Origin: Pelagibacterales bacterium SAG-MED05
Lineage (GTDB): Bacteria; Pseudomonadota; Alphaproteobacteria; Pelagibacterales; Pelagibacteraceae
Assembly: GCA_014654415.1 (NCBI GenBank)
Contig: JACWDC010000001.1
Location: 1-64,000 of the forward strand
Reading direction: 5' to 3'
DNA: 64,000 nucleotides
Below, piece after piece: positions 26,019 to 35,143 of this stretch; within the stretch, counting starts at the first letter, position 1, and the number at the start of each line of letters is the position of its first letter. The notes beneath the pieces are model-generated. The model was not told the origin of the DNA, ran no database searches, and saw only the letters and a list, made by a program, of their open reading frames with translations. Both the position numbers and the translations under genes were made by a program.

Positions 26019-26698
26019 TATCCTTTTGGTCGGTCTCCCTCTAAATAATCTCCTGTAATCAGAAAATAAACTTGCTCTGCAATATTGGTTGCATGATCTC
26101 CAATCCTCTCAATATTTTTAAGCATGAAAAGTAGTTGGGTTACTTTTTGTATATCGTTTTTATTTTTTTCTAAATGCTTTATTGCAGCTTCCATATTAGC
26201 ATTAGTCATTTGATCTATTTCTTCATCAGAATTCCAAACATTTTCTGCTGTATCTTTAGCTCTATGTAAATACGAATTTAAAACTGCATTGACTTGTTTT
26301 GATGCTTTTAAACCAGCTATTTCGAAATTTTTAGTTATATCATTAGGTAAATCAGTTCCAATTTTAGTTAATCGTTTTGAGATGTTTTTTGCTAAATCAC
26401 CAATTCTCTCTAAGTCTGAAGAAACTTTTAAAGCAACAACTGTCTCTCTTAAATCAATTGCCATAGGTTGCCTTAAGGCAATCAAATTTACAACTTGCTC
26501 TTCTATATTTAATTCATACTTATCGATTAATTCGTCATCTTTAATAGATTTTTCTGCTAAGCTAATATCTTTTTTAACTAAAGATTGAATGGAGTTTTCT
26601 AGCTGTTTCTCAACACCCGCTCCCATTTTCACTATTGTATCTTTTAACAACTGAAGTTGCTCTTCGTAAGATTTTACTATGTGCAGTTTTTCACTCAT
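26018..26698 (-). CDS. phoU: Phosphate signalling complex protein PhoU
   Basis: It links the Pst transporter to PhoR and keeps the regulon off when phosphate is plentiful. The 226 residues hold two three-helix PhoU repeats. The metal-binding signatures are ERIGDLAKNI in the first and ERIGDHATNIAE in the second. The gene sits between pstB (1-nt overlap) and phoB (1-nt overlap). Confidence 0.96.
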   Translation of the reverse strand: MSEKLHIVKSYEEQLQLLKDTIVKMGAGVEKQLENSIQSLVKKDISLAEKSIKDDELIDKYELNIEEQVVNLIALRQPMAIDLRETVVALKVSSDLERIGDLAKNISKRLTKIGTDLPNDITKNFEIAGLKASKQVNAVLNSYLHRAKDTAENVWNSDEEIDQMTNANMEAAIKHLEKNKNDIQKVTQLLFMLKNIERIGDHATNIAEQVYFLITGDYLEGDRPKG

Positions 26699-27453
26699 TA
26701 ACCAAACCTCCCTGTAATGTAATCCTGAGTTTGTTGTTTGTCAGGATTTTTAAATATTTTATCTGTTGATCCAAATTCTATTAGTTTTCCCAAATGAAAG
26801 AAACCTGTTTTTTGAGATACCCTAGCTGCTTGTGACATTGAGTGGGTAACTATTACAATTGTGACCTCTTTTTTAAGATCATCAATAAGTTCTTCAATTT
26901 GAGCTGTTGCTATTGGGTCAAGCGCTGAACATGGTTCGTCCATAAGAATCACTTCTGGGCTTACAGATATAGCTCTTGCAATACATAGTCGTTGCTGTTG
27001 ACCGCCTGATAAACCAGTTCCGATTTCATCAAGTCTATCTTTAACTTCGTTCCACAGGGCAGCTTTTTTCAAACTTGTTTCAACTATTTGATCCATTTCT
27101 TCTTTGCTCTGTGCAATACCGTGAATAGTAGGCCCATAAGCTACATTTTCATAAATTGTTTTAGGGAACGGATTGGGTTTTTGAAAAACCATACCAACGT
27201 TTTCCCTAAGTCTCACAACATCTAATTTTCTTGAGTTCAGTTCTAGGTTGTCCATTTTAATACTGCCTTCAACTCTACAAATATCTATAACATCGTTCAT
27301 TCTGTTCAAGCATCTTAAGAAAGTAGACTTTCCACACCCAGATGGCCCAATTAAAGCTGTAACTTCTTTTTCTGCTATATCTATAGAGACATCAAATAAT
27401 GCCTGTTTAGATCCGTAATATACATTTACATTTTCCGCTTTTATTTTACTCAT
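26698..27453 (-). CDS. pstB: Phosphate ABC transporter ATP-binding protein PstB
   Basis: The ATPase of the high-affinity phosphate importer, 251 residues. Walker A is GPSGCGKST, the Q loop is [17 protein letters not shown], the signature is LSGGQQQR, and Walker B is [13 protein letters not shown]. It starts next to the pstA stop and overlaps phoU by 1 nt. Confidence 0.97.
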   Translation of the reverse strand: MSKIKAENVNVYYGSKQALFDVSIDIAEKEVTALIGPSGCGKSTFLRCLNRMNDVIDICRVEGSIKMDNLELNSRKLDVVRLRENVGMVFQKPNPFPKTIYENVAYGPTIHGIAQSKEEMDQIVETSLKKAALWNEVKDRLDEIGTGLSGGQQQRLCIARAISVSPEVILMDEPCSALDPIATAQIEELIDDLKKEVTIVIVTHSMSQAARVSQKTGFFHLGKLIEFGSTDKIFKNPDKQQTQDYITGRFG

Positions 27454-28749
27454 TTAACTCCATTTCTTTTCAAATTTGTGTCTAACTATTTGAGCTGCCA
27501 AGTTCATTAAAATTAAAAAAGCTAGAAGCACCATAATACATGCGGATACTTTTTCAACAAAACCTCTCTCAGCACTTTCTGACCATATATATATCTGTAC
27601 TGGTAAACTTGCAGCAGGATCAACTGGCGTGCCAGGAATTGTATTCACAAAAGCAACCATTCCAATTAAAATTAAAGGAGCTGTTTCTCCTAAAGCTTGA
27701 GCTAAGCCAATTATCGTTCCAGATAAAGTTCCAGGCATTGATAGTGGCACAGTATGATGCATGGTCGTTTGCATATTGCTTGCACCCATCGCTAAAGCAG
27801 CTTCTCTTATACTTGGAGGAACAGCTTTTAAAGAGGCTCTTGCAGCAATAATTATTGTTGGTAATGTCATAAGTGACAGAGTAATTCCTCCAACAAGTGG
27901 TGTCGATCTTGGTAAATTAAAAACTGCTAATAAAATACCCAGACCTAGCAAACCAAATACTATAGATGGAACGGCTGCTAAATTGTTAATGTTTACTTCT
28001 ATAAAATCTGTAAATTTATTTTTTGGTGCAAATTCCTCGAGATAAATTGCAGCTAGCACTGCAACAGGAAATGAAAATGCTAAACACACTAATATACTAA
28101 AAACTGTTCCCATAAACGAGCTAGCTATACCTGCTAGTTCTGCCTCTCTTGAGTCAGGATTTGTAAAAAAACTAATGTTAAACTCTGATAAAATATCTCC
28201 TCTCTCATTAAGCATATCGTAAATCTGCAGCTGATAATCATTTACTCTTCTATTCTTTTCAGGGATATCTCTTGGATAATTTCCCTTATGAACTTGATCA
28301 ATATCATCAGAAGCTGTTAATTTTATGGGTACTATTTTACCTAGAAAGTCTGGATTTTTTAAAAGTAGATCTTTAACTTCTGTCTCATATTTATACGAAA
28401 CCATTTGAATCAGTTGACGATCCTCTTCTTCAGGAAGTCCAGGATCTAATGAGGTCATAGCTTTGTAAGCAACATCATAGTAGTCTGCATTTTCTAAATC
28501 ATCTTTTGATGGACTTTCTGCATCGATTAAAAGCAATTCTTTATCATAATGAACTTCGGTTACTATCCAAGTTTTTTGGAAAGCTGAGTAACCTTTTGAA
28601 AATATTTGAAACATAAAAACTGCTAAAAAGGTTAAAGCTAATCCTATAGCTATTTTGCCATACCATTGAAATCTTCTTTCAGCGTTATATCTTTTTTTTA
28701 AAAAATTTTTCTTAAAATTATTCATATTTTTCCCTATATTTTTTAACAA
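27454..28749 (-). CDS. pstA: Phosphate ABC transporter permease PstA, with N-terminal extension
   Basis: The permease has 431 residues, longer than the E. coli protein of about 300. One N-terminal membrane segment precedes a periplasmic region of about 160 residues (DUF3333 type, common in alphaproteobacteria). The transport domain follows, with the EAALAMGASNMQTTMHHTVP coupling motif. It overlaps pstC by 32 nt. Confidence 0.94.
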   Translation of the reverse strand: MLKNIGKNMNNFKKNFLKKRYNAERRFQWYGKIAIGLALTFLAVFMFQIFSKGYSAFQKTWIVTEVHYDKELLLIDAESPSKDDLENADYYDVAYKAMTSLDPGLPEEEDRQLIQMVSYKYETEVKDLLLKNPDFLGKIVPIKLTASDDIDQVHKGNYPRDIPEKNRRVNDYQLQIYDMLNERGDILSEFNISFFTNPDSREAELAGIASSFMGTVFSILVCLAFSFPVAVLAAIYLEEFAPKNKFTDFIEVNINNLAAVPSIVFGLLGLGILLAVFNLPRSTPLVGGITLSLMTLPTIIIAARASLKAVPPSIREAALAMGASNMQTTMHHTVPLSMPGTLSGTIIGLAQALGETAPLILIGMVAFVNTIPGTPVDPAASLPVQIYIWSESAERGFVEKVSACIMVLLAFLILMNLAAQIVRHKFEKKWS

Positions 28750-30094
28750 CTGAAAGAGCGATTACATTTAAAAATAAAGTTACTATAAATAAAGATATTC
28801 CCAAGGCAAAAGCTGATTGAGTTTTTGGATCTCCAAATTGTTGATCTCCAATTAAAATTACTACAATTTGTGCCGTAATGGTTGAAGTTGACTCAAGAGG
28901 ATTCATTGTAAGATTAGCCGCTAGTCCTGAAGCCATTACAACAATCATTGTTTCTCCCACCGCTCTCGATACCGCTAAAAGTATCGAACCTACGATACCA
29001 GGTAAAGCTGCCGGAAAAATTACTTTTTTTACAGTTTCAGATTTTGTTGCGCCCATTGCGTAACTTCCATCTCTTAAATTTTGCGGTACTGCTGTTATAA
29101 CGTCATCGCTTAGACTTGAGATAAAAGGAATTATCATTACTCCCATAACTGCTCCTGCAGCTAAAGCGCTCTCCGATGAAACTTCTAAACCCATAGCGTT
29201 ACCTATTTCTTTAACAAAAGGACCGACGGTTAAAGCTGCAAAAAAACCGTATACCACTGTTGGAATACCAGCTAAAATCTCAATAATAGGTTTCGCATAT
29301 TTTCTCACGCCTCTTCCGGCATACTCAGATAGATAAATCCCGCTTAACAAACCTATGGGGATGGCAACACACATTGCAATAAAAGCAATAAAAAAAGTTC
29401 CAGCAAATAAAGGTACAGCTCCGAAAGCATCCTTCATTAATTCAGGATCTGGCTGGCCATCTCTTACAAAAGTTTTAGCAGGATACCAATGAGTTCCGAA
29501 TATAAAGTCAAAGATTTTTACTGCTTGAAAAAATCTAATCGCTTCAAATAAAAGTGAAAAAATTATTCCGATTGTAACTAAAACTGCGCCTAATGATGCA
29601 ACAAATAACACCCATTTAAGAAAAATTTCTACTGGTTCTCTCATTCGATCATTTTTCTGAACAGATCTATATGCAAAACTCAGAGAGAAAATTAAAATTG
29701 CTAAAATAATTGCTACTTTAGCACTGTTGGCTATTCCTTTTAATTGAATATACTTATTAGCAGACTCATCTAAAAAATTAGTAATATTTCCCGTGTAAGT
29801 TCCTGCGGCTAGTGCCTTAACTTTTGTGTAAATAAGCTGAAGCTCATTTTTAGTTAAATTTTGGTCGGTGTAATCTTGTAAAATAAATGTTTTAACTATT
29901 GATGGTTCAAAAACTGACCATAGGACAAAAATTATTAATGCTGGTACAGCACACCATGCAGCTAAATAATATCCATAAAATTTTGGTAATGCCGTAAGTC
30001 TTTGTGATGATTGAATAACTAGAGCTTTTTTTCTACCGAAATAATAACTTGTGAAAGCTAAGAGAATAATAAAAGTTACAAGTATTAAATTCAT
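28718..30094 (-). CDS. pstC: Phosphate ABC transporter permease PstC, long form
   Basis: This is the partner permease of PstA, 458 residues with extra N-terminal membrane segments, as in other alphaproteobacteria. The core contains IEILAGIPTVVYGFFAALTV, the coupling segment LRDGSYAMGATKSETVKKV, and SRAVGETMIVVMASG. It lies 59 nt after pstS, and a hairpin terminator or attenuator sits in that gap. Confidence 0.95.
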   Translation of the reverse strand: MNLILVTFIILLAFTSYYFGRKKALVIQSSQRLTALPKFYGYYLAAWCAVPALIIFVLWSVFEPSIVKTFILQDYTDQNLTKNELQLIYTKVKALAAGTYTGNITNFLDESANKYIQLKGIANSAKVAIILAILIFSLSFAYRSVQKNDRMREPVEIFLKWVLFVASLGAVLVTIGIIFSLLFEAIRFFQAVKIFDFIFGTHWYPAKTFVRDGQPDPELMKDAFGAVPLFAGTFFIAFIAMCVAIPIGLLSGIYLSEYAGRGVRKYAKPIIEILAGIPTVVYGFFAALTVGPFVKEIGNAMGLEVSSESALAAGAVMGVMIIPFISSLSDDVITAVPQNLRDGSYAMGATKSETVKKVIFPAALPGIVGSILLAVSRAVGETMIVVMASGLAANLTMNPLESTSTITAQIVVILIGDQQFGDPKTQSAFALGISLFIVTLFLNVIALSVVKKYREKYE

Positions 30095-30111
30095 AATGAG
30101 CTTCCAGAGAT

Positions 30112-30138
30112 AAAAAGGGGGTAAAATACCCCCTTTTT
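30112..30138 (-). terminator. Hairpin between pstS and pstC, likely partial terminator
   Basis: aaaaagggggta and taccccctttt form a 12-bp stem with a tiny loop, ending in T residues on the minus strand. It lies 16-42 nt after the pstS stop. Partial termination here would give more PstS than membrane components, a usual arrangement for binding-protein operons. Confidence 0.75.
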
Positions 30139-30153
30139 GTTTAATTGATACTA

Positions 30154-31158
30154 CTAGTTCTTAGCAGGCATGTTAACTAACTTCGTAGCGTTAGTTCTAG
30201 ATGTTTTGTATAACTTGCCATCTAGAGGTACTAGCCCGATATCAGTTAAGTAACCTTTTTTACCCATAGCTTTTTTACTTGTGAACTCTTTTACAAATTC
30301 ATGTAAGCCAGGTACAACGCCCACGTGAGCTTTTTTCACGTAGAAGAATAAAGGTCTTGCAACTGCGTAACTGTAATCTTGAATCGAAGATAGACTTGGT
30401 TGACCACCTTCAATGCTTGCAGCTTGCAATTTATCTTTTGCAGCTAAGAAATAACTGAAACCAAAGAAACCGAACATTTCTTTGTCCGCAGCTAATTTTT
30501 GAATAATAAGTGAATCGTTTTCACCAACTTCAATTACCGCACCATCTTCTCTTAACGCTTTATATTTAGCGCCAGCTTTTTTAGAAGCATCATCGATACC
30601 TTTTTTCATTACTAATGAATTCCAAGCATCTCTTGTTCCTGATGTTCCTGGAGGCACCATAACTTTGATAGGGTAGTTTGGTAATGATGGGTCGATATCA
30701 CTCCAATTTTTATATGGATTTGGTACTAACGCACCATCTTTAGCAACTTCTTTTGCTAATGCTGCCCATAAATGTTTTTTTGTAAAGTTTACTGGTTTAG
30801 CATCTTTAGAATAAGCTAACGTTATTCCATCGTTACCAACTGTAATTTCTACAATTTCTTCAACACCATTTTTTTGACATAGCGCATACTCTTTAGCCTT
30901 CATAGCTCTAGATGCATTTGTTACGTCTGGGTGCTCTGTACCAACTCCGGCACAGAATAATTTAGCTCCACCACCTGTTCCTGTTGACTCGATCACTGGT
31001 GTTTTAAATTTACCAGACGAACCAAATCTTTCAGCAACGATTGTTGCATACGGGAATACAGTTGAAGAACCAACGATTTTAATCTGATCTCTAGCTTGAG
31101 CAGAAGTTACAACTAACATTGCAACTAATGAAGCTAAAGCGATTGATAGTTTTCTCAT
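30154..31158 (-). CDS. pstS: Phosphate-binding periplasmic protein PstS
   Basis: The periplasmic phosphate receptor of the Pst system, 334 residues. A signal peptide covers residues 1-22 (ending TSAQA). Phosphate-binding loops include VGSSTVFPYA, ESTGTGGGAKLFCAG and PPGTSGTRDAWN. The ribosome-binding site aaagga lies 7 nt before the start. A Pho-box array lies about 70 nt upstream. Such a protein is among the most abundant in marine SAR11 cells when phosphate is low. Confidence 0.97.
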   Translation of the reverse strand: MRKLSIALASLVAMLVVTSAQARDQIKIVGSSTVFPYATIVAERFGSSGKFKTPVIESTGTGGGAKLFCAGVGTEHPDVTNASRAMKAKEYALCQKNGVEEIVEITVGNDGITLAYSKDAKPVNFTKKHLWAALAKEVAKDGALVPNPYKNWSDIDPSLPNYPIKVMVPPGTSGTRDAWNSLVMKKGIDDASKKAGAKYKALREDGAVIEVGENDSLIIQKLAADKEMFGFFGFSYFLAAKDKLQAASIEGGQPSLSSIQDYSYAVARPLFFYVKKAHVGVVPGLHEFVKEFTSKKAMGKKGYLTDIGLVPLDGKLYKTSRTNATKLVNMPAKN

Positions 31159-31226
31159 TGTTTATCCTTTCATTTATTAATTAATTAACAAACAGTGGAC
31201 TCATAGAGTTTAAAGGACTCTTTAAT

Positions 31227-31255
31227 ATTACAGATGTGTTACAAATTTGTTAAAA
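31227..31255 (-). promoter_or_regulatory. Pho box array upstream of pstS
   Basis: On the minus strand the 7-mers TTTTAAC, TTGTAAC and CTGTAAT repeat every 11 bp with 4-nt spacers, ending 68 nt before the pstS start. The last two units (31227-31244) fit the PhoB direct-repeat consensus well, and the outer one is weaker. PhoB binding here would place pstS, and downstream pstCAB, phoU and phoB, under phosphate control. Confidence 0.7.
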
Positions 31256-31265
31256 TGATAACTTT

Positions 31266-31877
31266 TTAGTTGAACTTTCTAGTTATCTCGATTTGTTGAT
31301 AATCAGAGGCTAAAGACCCTCCGCAACTAAAAGGTCTTACTTTATTTTTAACTGCGTAGGATTGAGTTGGCTTTAATGTAACTTCTAGTTGTACAAAGTT
31401 AACTAATTTTTGAGTGAAACCTTTATCATATCTCCAAGCATTCCATTGTGTTGGAGCGGTGAATACTTGGGTTAAATAAGATGCAGCTTGTGAGTGAATC
31501 ATATTGCTCTCGTTTTGTCCTTTTAAAAGATTATTTTTAACTTTTTCAAAAATTTTTCTACATTTAATTGAGTCCACCATGTACGAGTTAGCATTTAAAT
31601 GAGTGCTCATCGGTGCTGACACAATTAATTGAATTCCATCGTATCTTCTTGAAAATAAAGCTTCAGTATAAATTGTAGATACATTTTTATTATCTATTTC
31701 AATAACTAAATCGTTTTTGGCTAGCTTAAGATCGTTTTTCAGTCTTAAAAGTCCAAGATCAAAAACTGTAAGAGGTTGAGAACGTAAAGTTTTCTCAATT
31801 AAATCTACATCTGCCTTAACAGTTGTAAAAATTAAAGTTAATAAAACCAGACTTATATAATTCATTAATCTAGTCAT
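31266..31877 (-). CDS. Secreted protein of unknown function within the pho/pst cluster
   Basis: It has 203 residues with a signal peptide ending near TTVKA (residues 1-22). I recognise no domain. The mature part is soluble and alternates charged and hydrophobic segments, with two Cys (one in SIKCRKIF, one in RPFSCGGS) that could form a disulphide in the periplasm. It lies between phoR (63 nt upstream) and the pstS promoter, on the same strand as both. Its place suggests a role in phosphate sensing or scavenging, but this is inference from position only. Confidence 0.75.
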   Translation of the reverse strand: MTRLMNYISLVLLTLIFTTVKADVDLIEKTLRSQPLTVFDLGLLRLKNDLKLAKNDLVIEIDNKNVSTIYTEALFSRRYDGIQLIVSAPMSTHLNANSYMVDSIKCRKIFEKVKNNLLKGQNESNMIHSQAASYLTQVFTAPTQWNAWRYDKGFTQKLVNFVQLEVTLKPTQSYAVKNKVRPFSCGGSLASDYQQIEITRKFN

Positions 31878-31940
31878 ACTAAAACTTTAACTATTTTGCC
31901 GTCTATCTCAAGACAAAATTTAATATAACTGTAATATTTG

Positions 31941-33140
31941 CTAAAATTTAGAAAAATGAACCTTTATTTCGGTGCCACTTTGAGCCTCACTTTTTATTTC
32001 TAACTCACCTCTATGCTGATTAACAATGTGCTTCACGATCGCCATTCCCAATCCAGTGCCACCAACTTTTTTACTTTTAGCTGCATCAACTCTAAAAAAT
32101 CTTTCTGTAATTCTCGGAAGTTGTTCAGTTGGAATCCCAATACCTTTATCTTTAATGGACACGGTGTAAGAGTCTCCTATTACTTTTCCGTTACCTTGCC
32201 CACAATTAACCTCAATCTTTTTATTTTTTTCTGAATATTTTATACTGTTGTCAATAATATTTGAAAAAACTTCAATTAATTTTTCATGATCGCCTTTAAT
32301 AAAGAAATCATCTTTTATATTATTTTTAAATTCAAACAATTTTAAATTTTTTTGATGTATATCCTCAACGTTACTTAAAACTTCTTTTAAGTTTACTTTA
32401 TCTTGGGGTTGTATATGTTCTTCTAATTCAATTTTACTTAATGAAAGTAAATCTTTAATTAAGCTTTCCATCCTATCAGCTTGCTCAAGCATTATCGGTA
32501 TGAATTTTTTTTGTGCTTCTAAATCATCTTTCGCATGTCCACTTATAGTTTCTAAAAATCCTTTAATAGAAACTAAAGGCGTTTTAAGCTCATGGCTAAC
32601 ATTGGCTACAAAATCTGATTTGAATTTTTGCGCTTTTACAATTTCAGTAAGATCTTTTAAAAAAAGATTTAAGGTATCTGGATCATCAGAAAAAACACTT
32701 TCACCGATCATAATATAAACTTTAAAAAATTGAAAGGAAGGCTGATTCAATTCTAAATCCATATTAATAGTTTTCCTTTTATTTAAAACTAAATCAATAT
32801 TTTGTAGCAGATCAGGAACTCTTAATATTGTAGCAATATGTTTACCAAGACTTTCTTTGCCAAATTTATTTTTAGCGCTTGGATTTAAATACTTTATATT
32901 TTTATATTTATCTAAAATTATTAAATAATCATCTAATTGATTTAATATTGCTCCTTTCTGGGGGTCGTCCTCAATATCTTCGTTGGTAATATCTTGAACT
33001 TCTTGATCTAAATTTTCAGATTGTTTTTGATTTCTAACTTCACTTCTGGCATCAAATCCTTTTTTAATATGTTTTGCTGAAACTAAGATTACTACGATAG
33101 CAATAATTACTGCCAAAGATAAAAATAATAATGTCATCAT
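31941..33140 (-). CDS. phoR: Phosphate regulon sensor histidine kinase PhoR
   Basis: It has 399 residues with one N-terminal membrane helix (about 2-22) and no periplasmic sensor domain, as expected for PhoR. A PAS-like region (LDDYLIILDKYKNIKYLN) follows. The phospho-acceptor His is in VSHELKTPLVSIKGF, and the ATPase motifs are NIIDNSIKYS, KDKGIGIP and VGGTGLGMAIVKHI. It heads the phosphate cluster, with the cognate phoB at the far end. Confidence 0.93.
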   Translation of the reverse strand: MMTLLFLSLAVIIAIVVILVSAKHIKKGFDARSEVRNQKQSENLDQEVQDITNEDIEDDPQKGAILNQLDDYLIILDKYKNIKYLNPSAKNKFGKESLGKHIATILRVPDLLQNIDLVLNKRKTINMDLELNQPSFQFFKVYIMIGESVFSDDPDTLNLFLKDLTEIVKAQKFKSDFVANVSHELKTPLVSIKGFLETISGHAKDDLEAQKKFIPIMLEQADRMESLIKDLLSLSKIELEEHIQPQDKVNLKEVLSNVEDIHQKNLKLFEFKNNIKDDFFIKGDHEKLIEVFSNIIDNSIKYSEKNKKIEVNCGQGNGKVIGDSYTVSIKDKGIGIPTEQLPRITERFFRVDAAKSKKVGGTGLGMAIVKHIVNQHRGELEIKSEAQSGTEIKVHFSKF

Positions 33141-33228
33141 AATTTAAGTTTTTCTAAAGTATTTATAAGAATTGCTCCATATAAATATGAATTATAACTT
33201 AAACTTTGAATTATGCAAAATATAGGGG

Positions 33229-34260
33229 TTAATTAGGTGCGGTGTTAGCTAAAAATATTTTAGCGCAGTTCTCCCAGGTATATTTTTTAGCTATTTCTTT
33301 ACAGTCGTCTCTATTTAATTTTAAAGCTTCTAGCGCGGCTACTTTTAAATCTTTGTTTAAAACACCACCATTTGTTCCCTCTAAAATATCTTTTGGACCT
33401 GTAACTGGATAGGCGGCAACAGGTGTTCCGCATTGTAAACCTTCAATAATAACTATGCCAAAAGTGTCTGTTAAGCTCGGCATTACAAAAACATCTGCTG
33501 ATGCAAAGTAAGATGCTAACTCACCATTTGTTTTCTCACCTTTAAAAATAACATTAGGAAATTCTTGTTTTAATTCATTTAAATCTGGCCCCTTTCCTAC
33601 TACAATTTTAGTTCCTTCTAGATCAAGTTTAAGAAAAGCTCTAATATTTTTCTCAATAGAAACTCTACCTACATATAACCAAATAGGTCTTTTATATTGT
33701 AAATTGATACGCTTCGGGTTTTTAAATGCCCCATGATTAGCTCCTCTTGTCCAAACAGCTAGTTTTTCTGGATCAAAACCAATTTTTTTTAAATCCTCTT
33801 TCATTGATTTTGTAGTTACTAACGTTTTGTAAGCGGCTGAGTGAAAGTTTTTGAGAAATTTTTGAGGTATTTTAATAGGTATAAAAGGTGCGTAAAGCTT
33901 AATATATTTATCGAAAGACGTGTGGTAACTGGTTGTAAATTTTAAATTATTTTTTAAACAATATCTTCTTGCAAAGTAACCCAGCGTATCTTCTGTGGCT
34001 ATATGGATAACTAATTTTTCTTTATTTTTTTTAGCAAATTCTAACTCTTTTTGAATCATTCTTCCAACTTTAGGCCATACATTTAATGCAATTTTAATAT
34101 CATTATATTTGGGCAACGGAACAGTCAAAAAATTTACTGGAGTTATAAAGCTAACTGTATGCCCAAGTTTTTTTAATTCGTCTTTTAATTGTTCAAGAGT
34201 CCTCACTACACCATTTATTACCTGTTCTTTACAAGCTCCTGTGACTATTAATATTCTCAT
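33229..34260 (-). CDS. agt: GT4-family glycosyltransferase, probable diacylglycerol glycosyltransferase (Agt)
   Basis: A GT-B glycosyltransferase of 343 residues. It has an N-terminal TGACKEQVINGVVRTL, a donor domain starting LYVGRVSIEKN, and the C-terminal MPSLTDTFGIVIIEGLQCGTPVAAYPV with the EX7E motif. It follows plcP by 3 nt. In SAR11 and other marine bacteria the plcP-agt pair replaces phospholipids with glycolipids under phosphate stress (Sebastian et al. 2016; Carini et al. 2015, from memory). The sugar and exact acceptor are inferred. Confidence 0.85.
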   Translation of the reverse strand: MRILIVTGACKEQVINGVVRTLEQLKDELKKLGHTVSFITPVNFLTVPLPKYNDIKIALNVWPKVGRMIQKELEFAKKNKEKLVIHIATEDTLGYFARRYCLKNNLKFTTSYHTSFDKYIKLYAPFIPIKIPQKFLKNFHSAAYKTLVTTKSMKEDLKKIGFDPEKLAVWTRGANHGAFKNPKRINLQYKRPIWLYVGRVSIEKNIRAFLKLDLEGTKIVVGKGPDLNELKQEFPNVIFKGEKTNGELASYFASADVFVMPSLTDTFGIVIIEGLQCGTPVAAYPVTGPKDILEGTNGGVLNKDLKVAALEALKLNRDDCKEIAKKYTWENCAKIFLANTAPN

Positions 34261-34263
34261 GGA

Positions 34264-35079
34264 TTATTTATTAACCACTTTTAAATATGGTTCGTAATTT
34301 ACAACTTCTTCTCTTATTTTGTCCCAATCTATAACTTCCATTCTACCATCAAAATGCTCAACTAAAAATGTTGCTCCCTCAACCCAGTCGCCACAGTTTA
34401 GGTAACTTATTCCATCAATATTTTGGTCCGCAGCATGATGTATATGACCACATATAATACCATCAACTTTTTTCTTCTTTGCGTAATTTGCTAAGGTCTT
34501 TTCATAGTCACCTATATATTTCACTGCATTTTTTACTTTGTGTTTTAGATATTTTGCTAACGACCAATTATCCTTTTTGAATAATCTTCTAAAAAAATTA
34601 ATAACAACATTTAACTCAAGTAAAAAACTATAGGCATGAGCACCTAATTTTGATAACCATGGAGCATATTTCATCACTCCATCCCAGGCGTCACCGTGAA
34701 CAACGATATACTTTTTATTATCTGAAGTTACGTGTATAGCTCTATTTGCAACTTCAATATCACCAAAATGTAATGGCAAAAATTTTCTAAATACTTCATC
34801 ATGATTGCCAATTATATATTTTACTTTTGTTCCGTGTCTTGCTTTTCTTAATGTTTTTTGAACTACATCATTATGTTCCTGAGGCCAGTAAAATTTAGTT
34901 TTTAAAGCCCATATATCAATAATGTCACCTACGAGATATAAATTTTCTGATCTTGAATGCTTATAAAATTCAAGTAGCTTATTTGCAGAACTTTTTCTGT
35001 GTCCTAAATGAACATCACTTATAAAAATGCTTTTATAATTTAAAATTTTTCCTTTAGATTTTGTTTGAATTGTTTCCAT
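34264..35079 (-). CDS. plcP: PlcP-type metallophosphoesterase (phospholipase C for lipid remodelling)
   Basis: A calcineurin-like phosphoesterase related to LpxH. Metal-binding motifs run in order: SDVHLGHRKS, LVGDIIDIW, IGNHDE, VVHGDAWDG and GHIHHA. PlcP cleaves phospholipid head groups to diacylglycerol for the next gene (agt) to glycosylate. The open frame reaches 35118, but I start at Met 35079 (271 residues) because the family begins shortly before SDVHLGH and the longer start would leave no room for a promoter. Neither start has a strong ribosome-binding site. Confidence 0.85.
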   Translation of the reverse strand: METIQTKSKGKILNYKSIFISDVHLGHRKSSANKLLEFYKHSRSENLYLVGDIIDIWALKTKFYWPQEHNDVVQKTLRKARHGTKVKYIIGNHDEVFRKFLPLHFGDIEVANRAIHVTSDNKKYIVVHGDAWDGVMKYAPWLSKLGAHAYSFLLELNVVINFFRRLFKKDNWSLAKYLKHKVKNAVKYIGDYEKTLANYAKKKKVDGIICGHIHHAADQNIDGISYLNCGDWVEGATFLVEHFDGRMEVIDWDKIREEVVNYEPYLKVVNK

Positions 35080-35115
35080 AAATTTTATAAAACGAATCTC
35101 TAGTGATAGTTGAAT

Positions 35116-35137
35116 CATATAAATGTTACAGAATTAT
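35116..35137 (-). promoter_or_regulatory. Candidate Pho box in the plcP/dagK divergent region
   Basis: CTGTAAC (35125-35131 on the minus strand) equals the strong half-site of the pstS Pho box. The units 11 bp on either side (TTTAATA-like and ATATGAT) are weak. It lies between the start of plcP and the diacylglycerol kinase gene and could control both. Only one good half-site is seen, so the call is tentative. Confidence 0.35.
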
Positions 35138-35143
35138 TAAAAA

